A DNA stretch of 64,000 nucleotides. It comes from Glycine soja (taxonomy: Eukaryota > Streptophyta > Magnoliopsida > Fabales > Fabaceae). The notes under the pieces are model-generated. The model did not search any database and was not told where the DNA came from. It worked only from the letters and a program-made list of their open reading frames with translations. The DNA is taken from positions 36,558,608-36,622,607 of the forward strand of contig NC_041018.1 of assembly GCF_004193775.1 (NCBI RefSeq), in the 5' to 3' direction. Every line of letters starts with the position of its first letter. Position 1 is the stretch's first letter. Below are positions 54,578-64,000 of the stretch, in pieces. Both the position numbers and the translations under genes were made by a program.

Positions 54578-57280
54578 TATTAACTAGTTGGCAAGTGTAC
54601 CAATTCGTTTTAAGTAGTAAAAGACTCGGAAGTCCGAGTGTCGAATCCACATGGACTTTGGTTGTACTTAAGTGATGCAAACTCAATTATTGCAATTAGA
54701 AGAAGTAGAAGAGATATGGAATTGTAAGTGTGAAAATTGGAGTAAAAGAAAAAGAATGAAATAACAAAAAAATAAACAATGATTTAAATATAGAAAGATG
54801 AATTCAAAATGTGATAATGTTGGGACCTAGCATGCCAAAACAACTTGTAATGCAATGTTAATGATTTTCTCTATCTAATGAAATCCATGTTTCCACCCAC
54901 ATCTACTAAGACACTCTATCTTTGGTTTTCTGCACAAAGAACCTAATTTATTTATTCTTTTCTCCCAAATTTCTTTGCAAAGATAAAAATAATAAACCAC
55001 ATTAAGATTAGAGATGCATAAATTGGGTAAACAAATATCAATCTATTTCTAGCAATGAATTTATTTAGATACCTTTCCCCAATTCTTTAGAAAATAATCA
55101 TTTTTCAATGCATCACCCTCTAAATATTATATGGATGATCAGGCCATAATAAACAGAAAAGCACATAGAAGAATAATAGAAACAAGATTGCATTAAATAG
55201 ATAATGGAAAAGAGTTACATTACAAGAGTTTGACCTGCCAGGCTCCCAACAAAGGGGGTTTACCCTCTCATAGCCACGAGAGACTTTACACTTCAGGGGC
55301 TAATGTGGATGGAAGAAAGGGCTAGATGAATAGAAGAAAGAAAATGGGGAATGGCTAAGAAAGAGGGTTTCTCCTACTAGAGGTGCTCAGGCTTTGGATA
55401 TATTCACTAGAAAGCTTTAAGACCTGGTGTGTCTTTCCCTTCTGCTTCCTACTCCTTTTATAGGCCTATGTTTCTGCCCCTAGGAATACTACTTGTTTGT
55501 GTGGGTTCGAAATCTATCGGCAAGTGCACCAGATCGTCAAGTAAATTATTAAAACAGAATAATCCGAGTATCGAACTCAAGGAACCTATTTTACTTGGAA
55601 AAGCGTCATTCAAAATACAGTTGTTTGTAAAAAGAATTAAGTATCATGAATTGAAAACAAAGGTATATTCTATTGTAATCAAAGAAACAGTAAACGTGAA
55701 CAATTGAGTGTGAAAACAAATAAGTAAAAGCGTTGGGTCCTTCCACCGAGATACTTGATGCAATTAGGGGTTTTCTCTATTTGAAATTATTCTTGTGTTC
55801 TATGCTGAGGACAAAAATACCAACATCGATGTCTCATGAGTTTGGACTAATTTAAACTAAGCTTCGTTCGCAGATGTCTCTTGTTGAACTTAGCCTAATT
55901 TAAATAGCATAATAAAAACTAGAACCTTGCACACTATGTCTAGCACTACAGTTATCTAGCCCTGCTCTATCAAGTTCCAAGGAAACAATACATTTGTCAA
56001 TGCTAAAGTTCTTAACAGCACACACCAATGGGTGATTAAACCACAAGCATGCACACAATAAGCTTAGATAAAAACATTGAACACATGAAAATAACCTCAA
56101 ATAGATAATAAAAATATTTACATCAAGTACTCAGTAGAAATTCCCAACAAAGGATTTTAGCCCTCCATTACAAGGGAGTGGCTTTCACAAATAGGAGAAG
56201 GGTTTCAGAGAAAATACCAGATTACAAAGCAATGGGGATGCCTCCTGTACCTCTAAGAACCTATAAAATAACTCTAAAACCTAGAATCTACCTAAAAGTT
56301 AGGACCTTTGCTTCCTTGCTCAGCTTTTCCTCTATTCTCTGCACACAATTCACAGTCAATTCAGACCTCTTTCACGTCGTCACGCTCTCTCTCTTTATTT
56401 TTTTATGTTCAAATCAGGCTTAAAAAGGGCTTTATGACCTCGAAGGCGCACTTAGTTCCATTCTCGTGCTTAGCGCAAGTAAGTGATATTTGGCTTAGCG
56501 CCAATCTTGCGCTTAGCGCAGAAGAGACAACCGCCTCGCTTAGCGAGCTGTATACGTGCTAAGCGCGTGCTGGCGTGGAAGAACTCTCTTCAGGCTTATC
56601 CTCATGCGCTAAGCCACTGCTGTCTCGCTTAGTGGTTTGGTCTCGCTAAGCGCATGGTTCAGGCTTAGCGAGACAACACTTTTGAACCTTCATAATTTTC
56701 TCCTTTTTACCTGAAATTGAAGTGAAATTTACATTAAATTCAATAGGAAGGCTTCTACTGAGCACAAATGAAAACTAAACTAGAAATATTTACAATCCTA
56801 CCAAAAAATAACCATAAGTTGGGAGATTTATTTACATTTTGGAAATTTTTCTATACAAAAATTAGTCGTAAAAGACGACTAACAGTCTAAGATAGCTTAC
56901 TTTTCACGCTAACAGCGCGCTGAGCGTGCACTCTTGTGCTTAGCGAGAATGGCGGTTTAATCATGCGCTTAGCGCGGTGTTCGCGCTAAGCATGACCTTG
57001 GGCTTTCCCCTGGGCCTTCTTTGCGCTAAACGCGAGCTGATCGCAAAGCGAGCATGCACGTTGAGCCGGTATCGCATGCTATGCGAGCTGTCCACTTCTT
57101 TCAACTTTTCTTCAAGGCTTTTTCTTTCAATTTTTGCATCAATTTCCCTTTAAAGCTCTTGAAATCTTCTTCTTTTGTTAATTTGTTCATTATTTCATTA
57201 AAAATAATAGTAAAGTGAAGAAATTGCAATCACTATTAGCCAAAATTGACTATCAAATTACTCAATTTTTGCAGTTATCA
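54578..57280. mobile_element. Nested LTR insertion (family C), probably composite
   Basis: It is flanked by exact 5-bp repeats, aggac at 54573-54577 and 57281-57285. The outer ends are tattaactag and gcagttatca, near the TG...CA rule. It has no coding frames of note. Two related LTR-start modules occur: ggcaagtgtaccaattcg near 54590 and ggcaagtgcaccagatcg near 55515, each followed by a ccgagt-tcgaa segment about 40 bases on. This suggests one LTR inserted in, or recombined with, a related one. The right third carries the GCTTAGCG motif cluster. Whether it is two nested solo LTRs or a hybrid is unresolved. Confidence 0.7.
56440..57085. repeat. Cluster of GCGCTTAGCGC-like palindromes
   Basis: At least twelve copies of CTTAGCG or its complement CGCTAAG occur, several extended to the palindrome GCGCTTAGCGC or GCGCTAAGCGC-like forms (for example cttgcgcttagcgcag and cgtgctaagcgcgtgc), alternating in orientation. 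The cluster lies in two blocks, 56440-56690 and 56910-57085. Confidence 0.85.
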
Positions 57281-57285
57281 AGGAC

Positions 57286-58920
57286 CTTGGGCACCATGAA
57301 GTTGGCGATTATGATGGAGACAACCATGGGGTCATCCTTGTTGATGGGGTTGATACCCTTGAAGTCTCTATCCGTGAAAGTGATAGAAGGGAAACTTCGT
57401 TGTGATGGTGTGTCGACAAAGTTGATGCCGATGTCTCGAATGACGTGAAAATGACATTTACGAGACTAGTTGCACTATCCTCCGTAGGAAAATCCACCCG
57501 CAATGGTGTTGATTACACCTCTGATTTGTTGGGCAGGTTCCTGTTCTTGTGCAGGTTATCGCTCACATTTGTGCTGCTGGTATCTCTGACTACCTTGATC
57601 TTCTACTCTATCTCTTCTTCTATCCGCATCATGACTCCTATGTTACTTCTCTTGGTGTCCTCCAGGTCTCACTCCTTCTTAGTGGTTGTCCGACCTTTGA
57701 ACAAATAGGGCTAGATACCCAACCTGTATGAACTCTTTTATTTTGTCCTTTAGGGTCAAACAATCTTCTGTGTTATGACCAATACTGCGATGGTATCTGT
57801 AATATTTGGTCGCATCTAACCCCGGTCTGGGAGCTTTCACTGGAGCTAGCTTAATGGGGACCTCCAATTTGAAAGCTTCCTCAAGGATTGTAGTGCGATT
57901 AGGTGTCAGAGATGTGTAATGCTCGTACCTGGGCCCTTTTAGGAGAGGATGGCACTTGTCCAGCTTATGCCTCTTGTCTGACTTGTGTGAGTCGGTCTTG
58001 GTGCTTCATTCTCGCTTGTCGTGTTTCTTTTCGGCTTATCTGACTTTCTTCCTAAATCTGGACATTTGTTCCATTTGGATGTAGCTTTTGGCTCGTTCAT
58101 ATAACTCGTCCATGCTACTAAGGGTTTTTTTTGCATAGATTGTCCGCAAACTTGTCAGGCCGTACAACGAGGAGCATGAAGTGTAATTGTACCTCTGGGT
58201 TGAGATTACGGATTTGGACGACAATGTGTCCAAACCTATCCATGAATTTTCAGAGAGATTCATCATCTGCTTGTCGTAGGCTGGCCAGTGTGGCCAATGT
58301 CATGCGATGTGACTGGCTGGTTGCATATTATACATTGAAGCGCTCAACAAAAGTGTCGAAGTTGTCGATGGATCATGGAGGAAGTCCATCGTGTCAGGTC
58401 AATGCCTCCTCCTTAAGGGGCATTGGGGAAACACGACACAAGATCGCATCATCATTGGTATACAAATTTGTTTGAGTCAGGAAAGCATACAGATGTTCAT
58501 CTGGATCGGTGGTCCCATCATATCAGTTGAGGTTGAGTGGTTTCCAACCTAAGGGTATGCTAGCTTCCATGATGCGGTCAACAAAGAGGAGCCAACGAGT
58601 AGTCTATCCTACTGGACGATGCATGTGGGAGAGACTTAGAACATCTTTAGTCTTGACTGTGCGTCGAGGGTGTGATTTCCCTTGGGTGCGCTCAAGAAAT
58701 GTGTGAGCGGAGTGTTCATCGCCCTGAGGGCGTTTCACACAAGCCTCCAACTGATCGTGGTTAGCCTTCAGCTTTCTCAGCTCCTTCTTATGGCGTCCTC
58801 CATGTCCGCAATGCGATTTTGGAGTTGCTGGAGAGTATTGGTATCTATCATGGTTGCTGGTGGAGGGTTGGAGCCTTCGAAAGGGGTCTCATGTCTAAGG
58901 CCAGATTGAGTGCTAATCAT
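57286..58920 (-). pseudogene. Gag and gag-protease linker of the Tat-like element
   Basis: The minus strand starts at ATG 58920 with MISTQSGLRHETPFEGSNPP. Frameshifted segments follow: SSMDELYERAKSYIQMEQMS (gag core end), PIKLAPVKAPRPGLDATKYY and YHRSIGHNTEDCLTLKDKIK, a short knuckle-like Cys/His motif typical of this gag group. The linker continues to NFMVPKV beside the nested insertion. Many stops and at least three frame changes exist. Gag would form the virus-like particle. Confidence 0.8.
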
Positions 58921-58970
58921 GGGTGAAAGAGAGGGATATAACGAGAGACCGTGGGGTATGTTTTACTACG

Positions 58971-58988
58971 GCCCCACAGTGGGCGCCA
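58971..58988 (-). other. Primer-binding site of the Tat-like element
   Basis: On the minus strand TGGCGCCCACTGTGGGGC begins two bases after the 5' LTR. TGGCGCC-type sites are typical of plant Ty3/gypsy elements. The specific tRNA was not determined. Confidence 0.75.
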
Positions 58989-58990
58989 AA

Positions 58991-59629
58991 TGTACTTACC
59001 AAAATTCGGAGCTGGCACATGTTAGGGTGAACGTGGCTAAGGTGGGCTCTTAGACTTCACACGTCGGACTGAGAGTGATCTTTGTTAGAAAGACAAGAGA
59101 AGGGACCTCTAAAATAAAGGACTCTGACGCTCAAGTAAGTATATGAGTTAGGAGAGTAAATGAGAAATTATGCATATGAGAGCAGGTGAGAGCTCATAAG
59201 TGAAGAACGTGTGTTGTGGTGTCGAGAGAGTACGAGGGAACCTGATACTTATAGGAGTGAGTAGGAGTTGCAGGTCCTTGTTTGTAGGGGTTGCTACAAC
59301 CCTTACAGATAATTATCGATTTGTAGATAATAGCCAGTAACTTGTAGATAAAGTTAGAAATAATATATAGCTTAGAGATAAAAACTAGTAGATAATTGTT
59401 ACTTATAGATAATGTGTGCCTTTGTAGATAATTGAATACATGTCAAGAGATAAAGGGATGGAATTATATTCAAATAATTAGAAGTTAGAGATAACATGTC
59501 GATTGGAAAGCCTGAATGTTAAGGACTAGGTGTCCGTGCTCTTGTGTCAGGACTGACATAGAGGGTCAACGTATGTCTCGAAGTGTCACGTAAGATGCCA
59601 CATGTATTTTGTGGATCCTGGACAGTACA
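58991..59629 (-). repeat. 5' LTR of the Tat-like element
   Basis: About 639 bp, similar throughout to 42972-43592, with an extra short tagataat-type segment around 59310. The outer flank taagc pairs with taagt on the left. Visible substitutions between the LTRs are frequent, so the insertion is not recent. Confidence 0.88.
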
Positions 59630-59634
59630 TAAGC

Positions 59635-62600
59635 GTTGTATGTAATTTTGAAATTTGTTTAACTAATATTTTTTTATCTTTTATCTTTATTATTTTTACT
59701 TATTATTATTTAAAAAATTATGGCCACCGTTTGTATCTTTTATGTAACCAGTGGTGGTGCAAAATTGGCTAACATCGATTTTTTATTTCGTTTCTATTAT
59801 TATTGTCTTTAAATCAATCTAATAAATTATACTAACTTCTTTCCAAAAAATTCTAGCAATCTAATATTTTCTTTTATTAAAAGATTAAATAATATGTTAT
59901 ATATCTAGATAAATTCTATCTAAATAATTATTGGGTGGTTTAAGGATGTTACAATATTTCATGATCACATATAAAAAGATAAAATTAAAAAATAAATAAA
60001 TTTGTGAAGAGATAAAACAAAATAAAACAATTATTTCCAATATTAATTGGGAGATGGGAATGTATTTAGCGAAATTGGAGATTGAAATAGCAAGTGTCTT
60101 ATTTGAAACTATAACACAACAACTTTTAGCCCAGCGTTCCAGTCTGCACTTGTTCGGCCCATTACATCTATATCACAAGAAAAAGTAATACGATCTGGTG
60201 TCAAATTTTAAATAAAAATGGATATATTGAATAATTTTTCATCCAAAGTAAAATTTTTATAAATTATACCACGTTTAAAAAAATTCATAAAGTTTAAAAA
60301 TTAGTTGATACTTCGTTACACTATTTTTTTAACATGTGATACATTATTTAAAATAATCGCGAATCTAAGGTATAAATCACATAACATTATATATGTAGGG
60401 GAAATATAAAATTATATTAAGCATCAAATCTAAGAATTAGTGTTGTGACATTTTCTTAAATAGATACATCAGAAGACTAACATAAAACTAATTGGAGAAG
60501 AACAAAGATGCAGGTGAGGAAAAAATTATTATTATTTCATCAATGTTTTGACCATTTCATTCGTGTGAAATAACAACCATGTATGTGAGGTGAGGTGGCT
60601 ACCGTACTCAAGCACTTAACAATTAACATACCAATTCATTTTAGGGCTTATTTTTCCTTTTTTAATTCCATGTATTAATTTGACCAATTATTATAGTGAG
60701 AATAGTTTTTGTAAGAATGTGGAACTTCAAATTTGGGTCATACAATCATAAATGCAGGGCCAATGTAAAAATTATTTAATGTTCACATCACTACTTTAGA
60801 GAGTTTTGTGTATTTTCTTTTAATTTTGATCATTCAAATAAATCTAATAGTCTAAATTTATAATTCTCATTTCTCACAACAAAATTGTCTCATTTATAAT
60901 TTATGTAAGAGTAAATGATCAATTTAGTTCTTAAAATTGTATCTTGTTGTCACATTAATTTCTAAAAGTAAGAAAAACTTGAATAAGTTTATGAAGTTTT
61001 TTAGGGTTTCATTTATGTACTTTTTTTTTCATTTAGATCTTTAGTTTAGAGACTTAAGTTGTTTTTTTATGGGCAAATATTGATTGTTAATTTTTATTAG
61101 TGAAAAGGGATTTGAATCCATGATCCCTCTTTATCCCTTGACCAAGGACTTAAGTGATAATAATGATATATTTTTAGGGGAAAAATGAGTCCCTAAAAAA
61201 TTTTAAGTACTTATTTGAGTCTTTTTAATTTAAAAAATTAATGTGATAGCGAGATAGAAATTGAGAGACTAAATTTATCATGTAAATCTTTAGGTAACCG
61301 TGTACAAGAATTAAGAAAGTACTTAAATACCTTCTATAAAAACTATAATTATATTTAATTATCCTATCATTCTATTAATCAATGTGTTTTTCCCTTTCCA
61401 AACACAAAGGGTATCTTTAAATGAGGAGAACAATTTGTCAATAAAATCTTTCTATCTATACATATGGTAAAAAACCGAACCATGAATTTGTTTTTATTAA
61501 AGGTTCAGTATAAAGAAAAAGTTTATGAAGAAATAAATACAAATTCAAATATTTATCGGGGATAAAAATATATTTTAGTCAAATTCTAAAATTTAAAAAG
61601 TATGGGTTTCTCTTAATGTGAGCATGGTCAACATGTCAGAGAAAATATTCAACTCATCATGGTATTCCTCTCCTTTTATTCATGTGCGTTTACTTTGACC
61701 AGTTTTCCTCTCCATGGTTTTACGGAAATAAAAAGCAGCAACGACTTTTCAAATTTGATAGCTATATCATCATTCCAATAATAATTGAAGGCTAAAACAT
61801 CACATGGTTGAATTAAGACATGCTTGTTTATAGATAGGAATTCTCATGCTGTGATCTCTAGGAAAAATAGATGCACAATAAATAAAATCATTATATCTTA
61901 CTGCATTTGCTAAAGCCAATATCATGGTGTGTGTAATCCAATATCTTGTCTTGTCACTCCAGCCAGTTGTTCTTCAAAAGACTTAAATAATTTTTTGATT
62001 TCTATAAAATAAGATTTTTATTTTAGCTTTTTTTAAAAAAATATTTTTTAATTTTAGTTTCTGTATTTTTTTACAGCATGAATTAAAACAAACAAATTAA
62101 TCAATGTGAGGAAGAAATGAGAAGAATAGCTTGCATCGCAAGTTTTTTGTATATATGCTTCGCTATAAAAGAAAAACCATATCAGTGGAAAAAAAAGGAA
62201 ATAACAACATGAAAATGTCATATATCAATGAAACAAAAGGTAAATAAAAACATGATAAAGGAGAATGAATTTATTTTTTTAAAAAAATAAACTTTGTAAA
62301 CAAATTTCTAAATAAAAAAGAATTTATCAAAACACTTTTGAACAAATTCATGTGTTATTGCTCATACAGTATTTTAAAACATTTTAGAAATCACTACTAT
62401 AAAGGACTTTTTAAAAAATAGCTTGTTTTAAAAGGATAAATCTTTAAGTTAAAATTCTCACAAGACTGGAGGAGATAAAAACAACATTTTTCAAAAGGAA
62501 AAATGTTTAAGTTAATATTCTCACGAGACTAGGAAGTAAGGATAAAGAAAAAGGATTCAGAAGTTTATGTTGATTCATCCAAACTTAATCCAAGGATACA

Positions 62601-64000
62601 TATATCTAACTGTTGACTAATTAGTTAAGATTTTCACTATCATCAAACTATTTACAATCATTTTGTATATATATCACTCAACCAATATATTTTTTTACTA
62701 GTCTCTTTAGGTTATAATATTCTTGAGTGTGATTTCTAAAAATACACCATAACTTGAAAAACAATATTCTTTATATAAAGAATGAAAAATAACGCTTAGT
62801 AAGATTATATTGAATGCATTTGTATGAGGCTATTTTACGTTTTAGAATGCTATGAATATACTCTTTAGCATATTCTTTCTAACACACATTATCTAATAAA
62901 ATTTATTAAAAATTATAAAATTTATTTGGTCTCACATTTTATTTAATAGATTTCTTTCATGATTTTTTAATTTTTAATAAATTATAAAAAATAAATAACA
63001 GTGTTAAACAATATACTTTTAATACTCCTCACTCCCTCATTTTTGTGATGTTTTTAGCTCAAGCAGATCTTCTATATATAGCTATCGGAGATAGTTCTCA
63101 ATGTTCTTTAGAGATATTAAGTTAACATTTGAAACATGCATTTAACTCAGAAGTGTGGGAAATACTATTTGAAGGCAAACTCTCGGCACGGCAGAATTTT
63201 CTACTTGATAATAGACTGAGTGGTAAAACTAGTTCAAAAGATAATTGGAAGTTGAAAAGCTACTTAGAAACAGAATAGATAACTGATAACTGAAAAACAG
63301 AAAACCTAACTTATTAAATTAGAAATACTTAGTAAAATTAGTTATTTAATAATATCATTTTTTTAAAAAAATTAATAAACAAAATTATAAAAGTTAATTT
63401 AATAAATAAGTAATTTTGAAACCAATTAAAAAATTAAATAATATAATATTTATATTTTATAATCTTTTAAATTTAAAAAAATAAAAAGGAGAGAGAAAGT
63501 CTCAAGTGATATATATTGGAAATTAAATTGTAAAGTAGTGTAGATTGAAAAAAAAACAGAAGAAAAAAAGGTGTATTTATGAAAAAAAAATCAACTAAAA
63601 AGTGTAAAATGACAAAAAATAATAAAATTATGATTTATTTTAAAAAGATAACGTGAAAAATGAATAAATATATCAAAGATAAGAATGAAAGAACATATAA
63701 AAAGTTAGAAGCTATCATTTAAAAAAATACTATTTTAAGTAGTATTTTAAAAAATATTAGAAACTATTAAAAAAATTATTTACCAAACAATTAAATGAGT
63801 TTTTCAATTAGTAAAAATAAAATTTAACTAAAATGTCTTATTGAACATATTCTTAATCTTAATGTTATGATGATTCTTTAGATCCCATTTTCAGTTATTG
63901 GTCTAAATAAACCGTTGGCCCTTGTAAAAAATATAGGTCTATTTGAATAAACTTATCTAAAGGTATTTCTAAGAAAATAAGAAAAAATTAACTGCTCTAT
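59635..64000. other. AT-rich intergenic DNA to the end of the window
   Basis: No gene, RNA gene or intact mobile element is recognised apart from one foldback element at 60913-61282. The end of the window (63300-63800) is extremely A-rich. Confidence 0.55.
60913..61282. repeat. Foldback (MITE-like) element
   Basis: The left arm (aaatgatcaatttagttctt, then tgtcacattaatttctaaaa) is mirrored by the right arm, whose reverse complement reads atgataaatttagtctctca and then tatcacattaattttttaaa. It spans about 370 bp, is noncoding, and belongs to the same general type as 2190-2460 and 24395-24738. Confidence 0.6.

Larger units (their letters stand above)
42972..59629 (-). mobile_element. Ty3/gypsy LTR retrotransposon, Tat-like, with nested insertions
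   Basis: LTRs lie at 42972-43592 and 58991-59629, both starting tgtacttacc and ending cagtaca as written on the plus strand, with flanks taagt and taagc as a near-perfect 5-bp duplication. On the minus strand the order is 5' LTR, PBS, gag, protease, reverse transcriptase, RNase H, integrase, a long 3' region, PPT, 3' LTR. Integrase after RNase H makes it Ty3/gypsy. An antisense ORF of the Transposase_28 type between pol and the 3' LTR, plus tandem repeats there, points to the Tat/Ogre group. All coding parts carry stops and shifts. Three later insertions lie inside, so the original element was about 11 kb. Confidence 0.88.

Overview
The window is nuclear DNA from a plant, most likely a legume and probably soybean or a close relative. 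The basis is long AT-rich spacers, intron-containing plant gene families, and LTR families carrying repeated AATCGATTA and GCGCTTAGCGC motifs that I associate with Glycine. The species is inference. The only gene that looks intact is a two-exon AP2/ERF gene of the SHINE/WIN1 type (6289-7249, +). Almost everything else is mobile DNA and its debris.

Layout. 1-6288: AT-rich spacer with two small foldback elements. 6289-7249: SHN1-like gene. 8114-12062: a layered ruin. An unidentified reading frame is split by a Mutator-like element (8325-11041, about 235-bp terminal repeats, 10-bp target duplication). That element carries exons of an A-type cyclin and is itself split by a 1200-bp hAT-like element. 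An ascorbate peroxidase fragment lies just beyond. 16773-18087: a small LTR element (TRIM-like) with a tRNA-Met type primer site. 24868-27442: a second Mutator-like element with a perfect 9-bp target duplication, carrying a broken B3-domain gene.

29086-38091: two partial copies of an endogenous pararetrovirus (Caulimoviridae, possibly florendovirus-like) in inverted orientation. A perfect 41-bp palindrome lies between them, (AT)n microsatellites bound the pair, and each copy has a putative viral promoter pointing outward. The copies share several stop codons, so both descend from an already defective ancestor. The shared arms are about 3.1 kb, so read-through RNA could fold into a long hairpin.

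38642-40122: solo LTR with exact target duplication, inserted in a tandem repeat that preserves the empty site. 41058-42740: a tandem duplication and foldback elements with trinucleotide cores. 42972-59629: a minus-strand Ty3/gypsy element (Tat-like) with LTRs, PBS, decayed gag-pol, an antisense Transposase_28-type ORF, and a 9 x 54-bp minisatellite. Three later LTR insertions lie in it (46855-48828, 49197-50034, 54578-57280). 59635-64000: AT-rich spacer.

No operon or pathway links these genes. The interest is in the nested mobile DNA, two gene-fragment-carrying MULEs, and the inverted viral locus as a possible small-RNA source. All coordinates and repeats were read by eye, without alignment software.
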